Below, in pieces: positions 14,781-22,597 of a DNA stretch of 41,320 bases. The DNA lies in NCBI GenBank assembly GCA_016462625.1, contig JAEMSV010000031.1:1-41320 (forward strand), given 5' to 3'. How positions within the stretch are numbered: the first letter of the stretch is position 1; every line of letters starts with the position of its first letter. The notes under the pieces are model-generated. The model did no database searches. It was not told the DNA's origin and saw only the letters and a program-made list of their open reading frames with translations. The position numbers were made by a program, and so were the translations under genes. The DNA comes from Solirubrobacteraceae bacterium (GTDB taxonomy: Bacteria > Actinomycetota > Thermoleophilia > Solirubrobacterales > Solirubrobacteraceae).

Positions 14781-16413
14781 GAGCGGGTGCCTCCTTTGCC
14801 GGCATGGGCGAGAGGAGCTCCTCGGGTTCGACCCCGGCGTCCCCGAGCTCGAGATCGAGGGGGTCGTCCTTGTCCCGGTCACGCGGCCCGGGCTTGAGGA
14901 AGTAGAAGGCGATGCACACGATGCCCATGAAGGCGTAGCCGAGGGCGATCTTCCCGTCGAGGAAGAACTCGACCTTCGCCCCGTGGATCAGCCCGATCCA
15001 GGCGAGCGCGCCGCCGAGGAACGAGTAGCCGGCGGCCCACAGGAAGTTGCGGTCGATCATGAAGACCGCAATCGCACCGAGGATCATGCCCGCGAGGACC
15101 GCTCCCTGGCCGAGGCTGTTCAGCCCGCCGTAGATCGCGCCGGCCTCCGACAGCTTCGCGAAGCCGACCTGCGACGCCGTGGTCCCGGCGGCGGAGAGCG
15201 CACTGTCGATCAATCCCGCACCCCACGAGGCGATGTTCGGGATACAGGCGAGCACGATCGCCGGGTAGTACGCCTTCGGCACCGCGGCGAATGCCTGTGC
15301 GCCGATGACGAGGCCGATGAACAGGAGCACCGGGACGATCGCCGGGATCGGCAGCAACGCCGAGAGCAACGGGAACATCCCGAGAATGCAGAGCAGGAAG
15401 ATCAGCACGCCGGTCGCCAGCGAGTAGCTGATGCGTCCGCCTGCCGCCTTCCAGCCCGGCTGGCCGATGTAGACGGCCGGCGGGAACGGGCAGCCGAGGC
15501 CCGAGCCGATGATCGCGCCCGTGCCGTCGGCGAGGAGCACGGCCCGCAGGTTGTACTCATCGCCGGCCTTCGCCGCCGATTCCACGTTCGACATCGCTTC
15601 GGTGAAGTTGTAGATGCCGAGGGGGATCGCTGTGGCGAGCAGCGGCGAGATCCCGTCCAGGCCGTTGAGCAGCAGGTCGACGTTCAGCGACGGGATGCCG
15701 ACGGCGATCTGGTCGATCGAGTCACCGACCGTCGCGGTGTCCATGAAGCCGCCGATCCAGCCGATCGCCGAACCGACGAGCAGCGCGGCGGCCCCGACCG
15801 GGAAGTTGCCCGGCAGCCGCACCCCGCTGATGAACCCGACGATGATGATCGCGAGCACCGGCAGCGCGATCCAGGCGGCCTCCCACATCTGCGCGGCGGG
15901 CCGCATCGAAATGAAGGTCAGCGAGATGCCGGCCAGGGTGCCGAGCATCGCGGCCGTCGGCGTGAACTTGCGGATGTACGGCCCGACGAACGCGCCGATC
16001 AGGATGATCACGCCGATGATGAAGCACCACGCGAGGCCGGCTTCCCAGGCCTTCGTGGGGTTCTTCGTCGCCAGGAACGTCGGCAGCATGATCACGAAGA
16101 CGACGATGAACATGTGCGGCACCGACGGCCCGTAGGGCATCGCCGTCACGTCCGACCGGTTCTCCTTCGCGGCCAGCTGACGCGCCATCCAGAAGTAGAA
16201 GAGGTTGCCCAGGAGCAGCATCACTCCAAGAGCCGGCAGGATCGTGCCGACCGTGTCGTCAGCCGGGATGTTCACCACGAAGATGCACAGCCCGCTCAAG
16301 ACGATGACGTTGACGAGCATGTTGATGAACAGCCCGAAGAAGGCGTTCAGATCGCCCCGGACCCACAGCGGAGCTGGGTTCGGGGCAGCGGCAGATGCGG
16401 CAGAGGACGACAC
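14773..16413 (-). CDS. Multi-pass permease, NCS2/AzgA-like nucleobase transporter family
   Basis: 546 residues with about a dozen hydrophobic helices, e.g. LFINMLVNVIVLSGLCIFVV, MFIVVFVIMLPTFLA, AWIALPVLAIIIVGFISG and VPVLLFIGLVIGAQAFAAV. Characteristic turns are AMPYGPSVPHMF near the N terminus and GSGLGCPFPPAVYIGQPGWKAAGGRISYSLATG in the middle. The latter occupies the place of the substrate-binding half-helices of NCS2 carriers, although it diverges from xanthine, uracil or AzgA consensus. The C-terminal tail is acidic and cytoplasmic. Start is GTG 16413 with AGGGAG upstream, five bases past the hydrolase stop, so the pair is an operon. Given the partner hydrolase, import of a small ureido or cyclic amide compound is the best guess. 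Permease type is firm; the substrate is inferred. Confidence 0.82.
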   Translation of the reverse strand: MSSSAASAAAPNPAPLWVRGDLNAFFGLFINMLVNVIVLSGLCIFVVNIPADDTVGTILPALGVMLLLGNLFYFWMARQLAAKENRSDVTAMPYGPSVPHMFIVVFVIMLPTFLATKNPTKAWEAGLAWCFIIGVIILIGAFVGPYIRKFTPTAAMLGTLAGISLTFISMRPAAQMWEAAWIALPVLAIIIVGFISGVRLPGNFPVGAAALLVGSAIGWIGGFMDTATVGDSIDQIAVGIPSLNVDLLLNGLDGISPLLATAIPLGIYNFTEAMSNVESAAKAGDEYNLRAVLLADGTGAIIGSGLGCPFPPAVYIGQPGWKAAGGRISYSLATGVLIFLLCILGMFPLLSALLPIPAIVPVLLFIGLVIGAQAFAAVPKAYYPAIVLACIPNIASWGAGLIDSALSAAGTTASQVGFAKLSEAGAIYGGLNSLGQGAVLAGMILGAIAVFMIDRNFLWAAGYSFLGGALAWIGLIHGAKVEFFLDGKIALGYAFMGIVCIAFYFLKPGPRDRDKDDPLDLELGDAGVEPEELLSPMPAKEAPAPA

Positions 16414-16417
16414 GGAA

Positions 16418-17122
16418 TCAGGCTCCCTGACTCGCGGTGGACGGGACGGGAAGCGCTGACAGCAGCGCTTCCGAGTCGGCGACCCAGCCGAAGATCCCGC
16501 CCTGTGCGGAGATCATCTTCAGGGCCATCGCGTGGAACTCCGGGAAGTAGGACCCGGTGCAGTCCGAGAGCACGAGGCACTCGAAGCCGCGGTCGTTGGC
16601 CTCACGGGTGGTGGTGTGCACGCACACCTCCGTCGTGACGCCGGTGACGATCAGGTGGGTGATGCCGTTGTTCTTGAGCAGCAGCTCGAGGTCGGTGGCG
16701 TAGAACGCGCCCTTGCCCGGCTTGTCGAGGACCGCCTCGCCATCGATCGGTGCGAGGTCGTCGATGATGTCGTGGCCGAACTCGCCGCGAACGAGGATGC
16801 GGCCCTTCGGGCCGGGGCTGCCGATCGTCTTCTCACCGCGGCCGCGGTCGCGCTTGCTGGGCGGCAGGTCCGTGAGATCCGGCCGATGGCCCTCGCGCGT
16901 GTGGATCACGAGCATCCCGAGATCGCGCGCGGCGGTCAGAACCTTCTGGAGCGGCTCGACGGTCTTCGCCAGCAGGCTGACGTCGTTGCCGAGCATCTCG
17001 CCGAAGCCCTCGGGCTCGAGGAAATCGCGCTGCATGTCAATGATCACGAGCGCGGTGGTGGCGGGGTCGAAGTCGAACTCGTAGGGCTCGGCCGGGACGC
17101 TCGCGGTGGGTGGTGGTGTCAT
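16418..17122 (-). CDS. Isochorismatase-fold cysteine hydrolase, resembling biuret amidohydrolase
   Basis: 234 residues. The catalytic triad of the cysteine hydrolase family is in place: Asp29 ([11 protein letters not shown]), Lys134 (LDKPGKGAF) and Cys167 ([19 protein letters not shown]). The stretches [32 protein letters not shown] and the AQGGIFG turn with Gln207 agree closely with my recollection of Rhizobium biuret hydrolase (BiuH), much better than with nicotinamidase or N-carbamoylsarcosinase. Such enzymes hydrolyse biuret-like substrates to allophanate and ammonia; triuret or ureidoacrylate are alternatives. Start ATG 17122 has GGAG six bases upstream. It is the first gene of an operon with the permease and diverges from a GntR regulator. 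No allophanate hydrolase gene is seen in the window. Confidence 0.85.
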   Translation of the reverse strand: MTPPPTASVPAEPYEFDFDPATTALVIIDMQRDFLEPEGFGEMLGNDVSLLAKTVEPLQKVLTAARDLGMLVIHTREGHRPDLTDLPPSKRDRGRGEKTIGSPGPKGRILVRGEFGHDIIDDLAPIDGEAVLDKPGKGAFYATDLELLLKNNGITHLIVTGVTTEVCVHTTTREANDRGFECLVLSDCTGSYFPEFHAMALKMISAQGGIFGWVADSEALLSALPVPSTASQGA

Positions 17123-17146
17123 GGCGACTCCGGGAGTGGAAGGCGG

Positions 17147-17154
17147 TGTATGCA
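17147..17154. promoter_or_regulatory. Candidate GntR half-site TGTATGCA (hydrolase side)
   Basis: TGTATGCA occurs 24 bases upstream of the hydrolase start and again at 17335-17342 on the regulator side of the same intergenic region. FCD-type GntR regulators often bind TGTATACA-like elements, so the pair is a plausible operator set. Confidence 0.45.
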
Positions 17155-17334
17155 ATGCAGTCGACGGACGGGGATCGACCGGCAGCACGCTACGTTCGCC
17201 AGGGTGTCGAGGCATTGGACACTCGGTACGAACTGACTTAGACGTAGAGCGCAGATTCGGGTGATTTCGGGTGCAACCACCCCGTCGTTGCTGGGGCGGC
17301 CCGTCTGGACCGCAATCGCGATCGCACACAGCCC

Positions 17335-17342
17335 TGTATGCA
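17335..17342. promoter_or_regulatory. Candidate GntR half-site TGTATGCA (regulator side)
   Basis: Second exact copy of TGTATGCA, 26 bases upstream of the GntR start codon and 188 bases from the first copy. The symmetric placement next to both divergent start codons suggests autoregulation plus operon control. The 246-base intergenic region otherwise shows no open frame or obvious RNA. Confidence 0.45.
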
Positions 17343-17368
17343 GCGATTTGTCGCGTACCATCTGGCGC

Positions 17369-18076
17369 GTGAGCGCCGCCCCATCACGCGCCGAGCGCGT
17401 GTACCACGAGATCCGGGATCGCCTGCTGCGCGGGGAGTTTCCGGTCGGCCAGCGGCTGGTCGAACTGCAGCTCTCCGCCGAGCACGGCACGAGCCGCACG
17501 CCCGTTCGCGAGGCGCTGCGCCGCCTGGAGGGCGACGGCCATCTCGAGCGCGACCCGTCCGGCGGCCTACGCCCTGCGGTCCCGAGCGTGCGCCAGATGC
17601 GCGAGCTCTACGACGTGCGGGTGGCGATCGAGGAGCTCGTCGTGCGGCGCGCAGCAGCCGGTGGCGACAAGGCCGTCCTCGAGCAGCTGAGCTCAGACTG
17701 GGCCGCGCTGTCGACCGCCTGGCACGACGGCCGGGCCGAGCTCCACGGCCCCGACTTCGTGCACGCCGACGAGGACTTCCACCAGCGGATCGCGGCGGCG
17801 AGCGGGCACGAGACCGCCGAGCGCCTGCTCGGCGATCTCAACGACCGCATCCGGATCCTGCGCATCCACGACTTCACAAGCGAGGAGCGGATCCGCGCGA
17901 CCCTCGCCGAGCACGCGGAGATCATCGAGGCGGTGCTCGCCGAGGAGCCCGAGGCGTCCGCCGCCTTCATGCGCTCCCATGTGCTGCGCAGCGCGCTGGT
18001 GGTCCGGGAGCGGGTCGGCGTCGCGCTGGCGCGGATGTTCGAGCTCCCCGACGCGGCCGAGCCCACGGACGGCTGA
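17369..18076 (+). CDS. GntR-family regulator with FCD ligand domain
   Basis: About 235 residues. The N-terminal winged helix is typical ([53 protein letters not shown]). The C-terminal FCD domain is all-helical with metal and ligand residues in [14 protein letters not shown] and the final [29 protein letters not shown] regulators sense small carboxylates or related catabolites. Start GTG 17369 is chosen because it places the winged helix near the N terminus; in-frame ORF upstream would cover the operator-like site. It diverges from the hydrolase-permease operon by 246 bases, the standard arrangement for a local repressor that responds to the substrate. Confidence 0.92.
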   Translation: MSAAPSRAERVYHEIRDRLLRGEFPVGQRLVELQLSAEHGTSRTPVREALRRLEGDGHLERDPSGGLRPAVPSVRQMRELYDVRVAIEELVVRRAAAGGDKAVLEQLSSDWAALSTAWHDGRAELHGPDFVHADEDFHQRIAAASGHETAERLLGDLNDRIRILRIHDFTSEERIRATLAEHAEIIEAVLAEEPEASAAFMRSHVLRSALVVRERVGVALARMFELPDAAEPTDG

Positions 18077-18115
18077 TCCGCGGTTCACCGGCGGGCGGAC
18101 CGGGCATCAGGGGGC

Positions 18116-18358
18116 ATGGTTATCGCCGCCGTCATCGCCATCTGCATCGTCCTGCTGGTCCTGGCCTTCCTGCTGCCTCGGCTCTCGCGCCACCCCGAGA
18201 ACGCCACGCACAAGGCGTTCGGCACCGGCGGCCGGGTTGCCGGCCTCGCCCCGGGCAAGCTCGGCACGTGGTTGGCCAAGCCGTTCCACAACAGCTCGAA
18301 GGCCGCGGGCAAGAGCGCGGACGCCGGCCGCAAGGGCCGGGACAAGCTTCCGCTCTAG
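18116..18358 (+). CDS. Tiny single-pass membrane protein
   Basis: 80 residues. The first 20 form one hydrophobic helix (VIAAVIAICIVLLVLAFLLP). The rest is a basic, Gly/Ala-rich cytoplasmic or surface tail (RLSRHPENATHKAFGTGGRVAG...GKSADAGRKGRDKL). The start has AGGGGG three bases upstream. I recognise no family; short N-terminal-anchor proteins with a Lys/Gly tail are common in this bacterial group. It stands alone, 39 bases after the GntR gene and facing the diguanylate cyclase, with a strong hairpin between the two stop codons. Confidence 0.7.
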   Translation: MVIAAVIAICIVLLVLAFLLPRLSRHPENATHKAFGTGGRVAGLAPGKLGTWLAKPFHNSSKAAGKSADAGRKGRDKLPL

Positions 18359-18373
18359 ACGCCCCGCTCGGCC

Positions 18374-18417
18374 GAACGTCGTTCTGCCGTCGCTATAGCG
18401 ACGGTGAACCGACGTTC
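18374..18417. terminator. Nested palindrome terminator between mini-membrane gene and diguanylate cyclase
   Basis: A perfect 18-base palindrome CCGTCGCTATAGCGACGG (18387-18404) sits at the exact centre of outer arms GAACGTCG (18374-18381) and CGACGTTC (18410-18417). The cyclase stop codon TAG lies in the CTATAG centre. This should terminate both converging transcripts. Confidence 0.7.
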
Positions 18418-20036
18418 ACGTTGTCGGAGGCGTGCGACTCGACCCGATCGCGCCCGTGATCCTTGGCGAGATACAGGAGCCGGTCGGCTGCGCGCACGAG
18501 CCCGGCCGGCGTTGACGCGTCGTCAGGGAGCGCGGCCACGCCGATGCTCACGGTCAGCTGGGGCAGCCCGGGCAGCGACAGGTCACGGACCGTGTCGCAG
18601 ATCGTCTGCGCGAGCGCGACCGCGCCCGCCCGGTTCGTGTCCGGGGCGAGCACGACGAACTCCTCGCCGCCGACCCGCGCGGCGAAGTCGCTGGCGCGGA
18701 TGACGTCGGCCAGCAGCGCGCCGACGGCCGCGAGGACCTCGTCGCCCTGCTCGTGGCCGTGGGTGTCGTTGATCGACTTGAAGTGATCGAGATCGAGGGC
18801 GAGCGCCGCGAGCGGCGTCTTCGTCCGGCCGGCCTGGGCGGCCATGCGCTTGAGCGCCTCGTCGAACGCCCGGCGGTTCGGCAGGCCGGTCAGGCCGTCC
18901 GTCGCGGCGCGGCTCTCGGCCAGCGCGAGGTTGCGCAGGTTTGCGAGCACCGGCGCGGCCTTCGCGACGGACTCCTCGAGCGCACGGTCCTGGCGCCGGG
19001 TCAGCGGATGGACGTGGCGCACGAGCACCGAGCCGATGACCTCGCCGCCGACGACGAGCGGCGAGCAGTCAGCCTGGCCGCCGAGCTTCCCGCAGACCTC
19101 GCACTCCAGTACGGACGCGTCGACGCCATCGCCTTCGGTGCGACGGGTCGCGAGACGGACCGCGAGGCACGAGCGGGGCTCGGCGTCGACCAGGCGCTCG
19201 GGCAGCGGTGACTCGACCGGGAGCTCGGTGCTGAGCTGGAGGCGGTTCGCGCTGTTGTTGCGCGTGAGGATCGCCGCTTCGGAGCCCGGGACGCTGATCT
19301 CCAGGTGGCGGCGGAGGACCTCGTGGGCCTCGTCCTCGCTCCGGGCGACCTGGAGGCCCGTGCCGAGATCCTGCTGGCGTGCGACGTACCGCGCCTCGCG
19401 CTCGGCGAGGATGCGGCGGGCGCGCCGCTGGCGCCGGAGGACGTACGCGCCGAGGGCGGCGAAGATGACGCCCATGACCAGCACGACGAGCCCGGACAGC
19501 CACGCCAGCTGCGTCTCCCGCGCCTCGCGGCGGTCCTCGATCAACCGCTGGTAGTCGCTGTTGGCTGCGCGGAAACGGTCCATGATTCCCTTGCGCTGCC
19601 GCGCGGGTCCGGCGGCGGCGTGGACCGTCCGCCGCCGCGGAGCGGCATCGAGAGCCGGGTCGGCCAGCTGCTCCCACTCCTTCGCGACCTGGTACTGCTC
19701 GTTGAGGCTGGTGATGCCGTCCGCGTCCCCGGCCATCCCGGTCCGGGCATCGCGGGTCGCGTTCTCGAAGGCGCTCTGACCGCGCCGGTACGGCTCGAGA
19801 AACTCGTCGTCGCCGTTCAGGACGTAGCCGCGCAGGCCGGTCTCCTGGTCGAGCATCGCGATGAGCATCCGCTGCGCGTCCTTCGTGCGCTCGGTGGCCT
19901 GGCGGGCGGCGTTGCGCTGCACGAGCGCGGTCAGCCCGACGGACACGGCGAGCGCCACCATGGCGGCCGCCATGAGCGCGGCGAACCAGCCCGCGCCGTT
20001 CGCGCGCGCGTCATCGGTGACCGGGGATCGGGCCAT
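18393..20036 (-). CDS. Membrane diguanylate cyclase (CHASE3-GAF-GGDEF)
   Basis: 547 residues making c-di-GMP from GTP. A first membrane helix (about 17-39) is followed by an extracytoplasmic CHASE3 sensor (QRMLIAMLDQETGLRGYVLNG), a second helix (about 180-201), a GAF-like domain with cysteines (Cys290, Cys312, Cys315, Cys324; ECEVCGKLGG), and a GGDEF domain. The active-site signature is GGEEF at 456-460, with metal Asp in ALDLDHFKSIND. An RxxD inhibitory site (RASD, 447-450) sits five residues before it, so product inhibition is expected. ATG 20036 is the start. The C...CxxC...C pattern occurs in other cyclase-linked GAF domains I recall. Stop codon lies within the terminator palindrome. The signal is unknown. 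Confidence 0.93.
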   Translation of the reverse strand: MARSPVTDDARANGAGWFAALMAAAMVALAVSVGLTALVQRNAARQATERTKDAQRMLIAMLDQETGLRGYVLNGDDEFLEPYRRGQSAFENATRDARTGMAGDADGITSLNEQYQVAKEWEQLADPALDAAPRRRTVHAAAGPARQRKGIMDRFRAANSDYQRLIEDRREARETQLAWLSGLVVLVMGVIFAALGAYVLRRQRRARRILAEREARYVARQQDLGTGLQVARSEDEAHEVLRRHLEISVPGSEAAILTRNNSANRLQLSTELPVESPLPERLVDAEPRSCLAVRLATRRTEGDGVDASVLECEVCGKLGGQADCSPLVVGGEVIGSVLVRHVHPLTRRQDRALEESVAKAAPVLANLRNLALAESRAATDGLTGLPNRRAFDEALKRMAAQAGRTKTPLAALALDLDHFKSINDTHGHEQGDEVLAAVGALLADVIRASDFAARVGGEEFVVLAPDTNRAGAVALAQTICDTVRDLSLPGLPQLTVSIGVAALPDDASTPAGLVRAADRLLYLAKDHGRDRVESHASDNVNVGSPSL

Positions 20037-20092
20037 CGACTAGGTGATCGGTCGAGGCGCCGGATGGTTGACCCGGACGGCCGGGGAGCGCG

Positions 20093-20881
20093 CTACGCCC
20101 GCACGTCGCGCCGAGCGAACACCGGGATCGAGATCCCCAGGAAGATCAGCGCCCCGAGGATCAGCAGCCCCACGTCCCCCGCGTCGAGCCCATCCTCGAT
20201 CGCCACCCCGTAGAACCGGAACGGCGTGATGTCGGCGAGCCAATCGACGTCCGCGGAGATCTTCCCCACCGCATCGAGCAGGTAGGCGAGCACCAGCCCG
20301 CCGCCCGCGATCCCGGTCACGAGGCCCGGCTGGCGGACACCCGCGGAGATCGCGAGCGCCAGCCCGCCGTAGAGCAGCGCGAGCGGCACGAGGTTCAGCG
20401 ATCCCGCCGCCATGTGGCCGAGGTTCAGGTCGACGCCGAACGCGAGCGCCGACAGCCAGGTGAGCAGGCAGAACAGCAGCACGACCTCGAACAGGCCGAT
20501 GAGGAACGCCAGGAACGTCGAGACGGGGACCTGCCAGCGGGGCACCGGCTGGCCGAGCACGACGTCGAGCGACCGGTTCTGCTCGGCTCCGGCGATCGCG
20601 CGGGACGCCGCGAGGATCGGGTAGAAGCCGACCGCCAGCGGCACCATGAAGCTCAGCAGCTCGCCGGAGATGAATCCCTCCGGGGTCGCGTAGGCCTCGG
20701 CGGAGATGCCGAAGGCATCGAGCAAGCCCTGGGGATAGGACTCGAGCGCCTTCGTGAACACCGAGACGTCCAGGGTGCTGTAGATCCCGATCATCATCAG
20801 GCCGAGCAGACCGAGCGAGACCCCCCACACGATCGATGAGCGCAGACGACGGCCGTGCGCGTGGCGGACCAGCTCGATCAC
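20093..20881 (-). CDS. ABC-2 type exporter permease
   Basis: 262 residues with six hydrophobic segments, among them IVWGVSLGLLGLMMIGIYS, LLSFMVPLAVGFYPIL, FLAFLIGLFEVVLLFCLLTWL and VGLLILGALIFLGISIPVF. The conserved central turn IAGAEQNRSLDVVLGQPVPRWQV is the coupling region typical of ABC2_membrane_2 permeases. Start is GTG 20881, which overlaps the ATPase stop as GTGA, so expression is tightly coupled to it. With the ATPase it should form an exporter of lipid, antibiotic or other hydrophobic substrate. The substrate cannot be inferred; multidrug-type exporters and Nos/Gld-like systems are alternatives. The gene ends 57 bases before the diguanylate cyclase start codon. Confidence 0.9.
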   Translation of the reverse strand: MIELVRHAHGRRLRSSIVWGVSLGLLGLMMIGIYSTLDVSVFTKALESYPQGLLDAFGISAEAYATPEGFISGELLSFMVPLAVGFYPILAASRAIAGAEQNRSLDVVLGQPVPRWQVPVSTFLAFLIGLFEVVLLFCLLTWLSALAFGVDLNLGHMAAGSLNLVPLALLYGGLALAISAGVRQPGLVTGIAGGGLVLAYLLDAVGKISADVDWLADITPFRFYGVAIEDGLDAGDVGLLILGALIFLGISIPVFARRDVRA

Positions 20882-21780
20882 GCCGCTGGGTCCTCTGCGT
20901 GGCCGTAGTAGGCGAGGAAGACCTCTTCGAGGCTCGCCCGCCCGATCTCGAGGTCCACGACCTCGTGCTGCGCGGCGAGCTTCACCAGCGGATCGACCGC
21001 GCCGGACAGCCGCAGCGTCAGCGTCGCGTCCTGGGCCGTGACGTCCTGCACACCCTCGAGTGCGCGGTATCGCGCGGGATCGACGGGTGCCGCGAACACG
21101 ATCCGCACGTGGCGCAGCGCCCGGGCGATCAGCTCCCCGATCTCCTCCGTGGCGATGAGCCGCCCCTCGCGGATGATCCCGACCCGCTTGCAGACGCGGT
21201 GGACCTCTTCGAGGTTGTGCGAGGAGAGGAAGATCGTCGCGCCCGCCGCCTGGGCCTCGCCCACCATGTCCAGGAACGTCTCCTGCATGAGCGGGTCCAG
21301 ACCGCTCGTCGGCTCGTCGAGAAGCAGGAGCTTCGGGCGGTGGAACATCGCCTGGACGAGCCCGACCTTCTGGTGGTTGCCGCGTGAGAGATGGCGCAGC
21401 GGCCGGTCCATGTCCGCGCGCAGGCGCTCGGCGAGCTCGTGCGCGTGCTCGAGGTCGGCGTGACGGCGCAGGCGCGCGACGTGTCGGACCACCTCCCAGC
21501 CCGTCATCTGCTCGTCGTAGACGAAGTCGCCGGGCAGGTTGCCGACGTCGTGCTTGACCGCGACGGCCTGCTCCCAGCAGTCGTGGCCGAACACGCGGGC
21601 ATGGCCGCTCGTCGGGCGCTGGAAGCCCATCAGCGTGCGGATCGTCGTCGACTTGCCCGAGCCGTTCGGACCGAGGAAGCCGAAGGCCTCGCCGGCCGCG
21701 ACCCGGAGGTCGATGCCCTCGATCCCGCGCTGCTTGCCGTAGCGCTTGGTGAGCTCCTTGCAGACGATCGCGTCCGTCAT
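20878..21780 (-). CDS. ABC-2 transporter ATP-binding protein
   Basis: 300 residues. Walker A GPNGSGKST (37-45), Walker B LLLLDEPTSGLDP (152-163) and switch His (SSHNLEEVHRV) are intact. The ABC signature reads LSRGN (131-135) instead of LSGGQ, a variant seen in drug-type CcmA ATPases. The C-terminal 90 residues form the extra beta-rich domain found in this subgroup. It energises the permease encoded by the overlapping downstream gene. Start ATG 21780; no strong ribosome site. Confidence 0.93.
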   Translation of the reverse strand: MTDAIVCKELTKRYGKQRGIEGIDLRVAAGEAFGFLGPNGSGKSTTIRTLMGFQRPTSGHARVFGHDCWEQAVAVKHDVGNLPGDFVYDEQMTGWEVVRHVARLRRHADLEHAHELAERLRADMDRPLRHLSRGNHQKVGLVQAMFHRPKLLLLDEPTSGLDPLMQETFLDMVGEAQAAGATIFLSSHNLEEVHRVCKRVGIIREGRLIATEEIGELIARALRHVRIVFAAPVDPARYRALEGVQDVTAQDATLTLRLSGAVDPLVKLAAQHEVVDLEIGRASLEEVFLAYYGHAEDPAA

Positions 21781-21803
21781 CGCGCGAGACGCTACGGGGC
21801 GGG

Positions 21804-22217
21804 TCAGTCGTCGTGCCGTGGCCGCTGCCGGCCCTGCTTGCGCTGGGCCTGCTGGCGCTTGGCATCGAGCCGCCGGGTTTTCGCGCCCTTGCTCGGCTTT
21901 GTCTTGCGCCGGGCCCGCGGGACGTGCAGCGCCGCGGCGAGCCGCTCGGCCAGGCGCTCGAGCGCGACCTCCCGGTTGCGCAGCTGGCTGCGCGCCTCCT
22001 GCGCCACCGCGGTCACCTTCGGGCCGTGCTTGGCGACGATGCGGTCCTTCTGCACGTCGGTCAGCGACGCGGACGCGCGCACGTCGAAGACGGCCTCCAC
22101 GCGGGAAGCGGTGACGTTCGCGTGCTGACCGCCCGGGCCCGACGAGCGGCTCGTGCGCAGCTCGATCTCGGCCAGGGGGATCGCGACGGCTCCGGTGATG
22201 CGCAGCGTGTCCTCCAC
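21804..22217 (-). CDS. arfB: ArfB-like GGQ-domain ribosome rescue / peptidyl-tRNA hydrolase
   Basis: 137 residues. The catalytic GGQ motif in SSGPGGQHANVTASRVE hydrolyses peptidyl-tRNA on stalled ribosomes. The protein has the single GGQ domain and a long basic C-terminal tail (RARRKTKPSKGAKTRRLDAKRQQAQRKQG) that in ArfB inserts into the empty mRNA channel. This combination and the length distinguish it from full release factors. Start GTG 22217 is inferred from homology and the absence of another in-frame start; the ribosome site is poor. It lies 23 bases upstream of the ABC ATPase start, in the same direction, and is divergent from the DUF6812-like gene. Stop is at 21804. Confidence 0.88.
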   Translation of the reverse strand: MEDTLRITGAVAIPLAEIELRTSRSSGPGGQHANVTASRVEAVFDVRASASLTDVQKDRIVAKHGPKVTAVAQEARSQLRNREVALERLAERLAAALHVPRARRKTKPSKGAKTRRLDAKRQQAQRKQGRQRPRHDD

Positions 22218-22286
22218 ACCCCCATGATCGCCGACGCGTGCGTCAGCCCACTCAACCCCCCGCCCCGGGATGCCGATGTCCGATGT

Positions 22287-22574
22287 GTGCAGCTTCGCCA
22301 TGAACGCGTCCAGCTCGAGACCGGACGCCACCGCATCGTCGGCACCCTCACCCTCGCCCGCGAGGGCTACCGCAGCCGGATCTCGGACATGCTGAACGCC
22401 ACGGAGCGCGACTTCGTGGCGCTCACCGATGTCGAGATCACACCGCTGGATGGGTCCGAACCCGCGACGGAGCACGCCTTCATGGCCATCCATCGCGCGC
22501 ACATCGTGTACGCCGTGCCGCTGGCGGCCGACGCCGCGGTGGTCGAAGCGCAGCACGCCGCGCGCTTCGCGTAG
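22287..22574 (+). CDS. Small conserved protein, DUF6812-like
   Basis: About 95 residues. The pattern RVQLETGRHRIVGTLTLAREGYRSRISDMLNATERDFVALTDVEITPLDG, then a HRAHIVYAVPL ending, matches a short conserved family I know from Solirubrobacterales as DUF6812. Members are thought to be beta-rich RNA- or ligand-binding-like proteins, but no function is established. GTG 22287 is chosen because the family begins close to here; ATG 22224 is a longer in-frame alternative that would lie just seven bases from the divergent arfB start. It converges with the GGDEF-EAL gene with 15 bases between stop codons. Confidence 0.75.
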   Translation: MQLRHERVQLETGRHRIVGTLTLAREGYRSRISDMLNATERDFVALTDVEITPLDGSEPATEHAFMAIHRAHIVYAVPLAADAAVVEAQHAARFA

Positions 22575-22597
22575 CCGACTCGGCCGCTTCTACGCGA
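22567..22597. terminator. Inverted repeat holding both stop codons of a convergent pair
   Basis: TCGCGTAG (22567-22574) and CTACGCGA (22590-22597) form a perfect 8-base stem over a 15-base loop. The TAG stop of the plus-strand gene and the TAG stop of the minus-strand gene lie in the two arms. Confidence 0.5.

Noticed and set aside
14983..16638. A 551-codon plus-strand open frame opposite the permease
   Set aside because: Charged, repetitive translation (Asp/Arg/Glu) is the antisense of membrane-helix codons.
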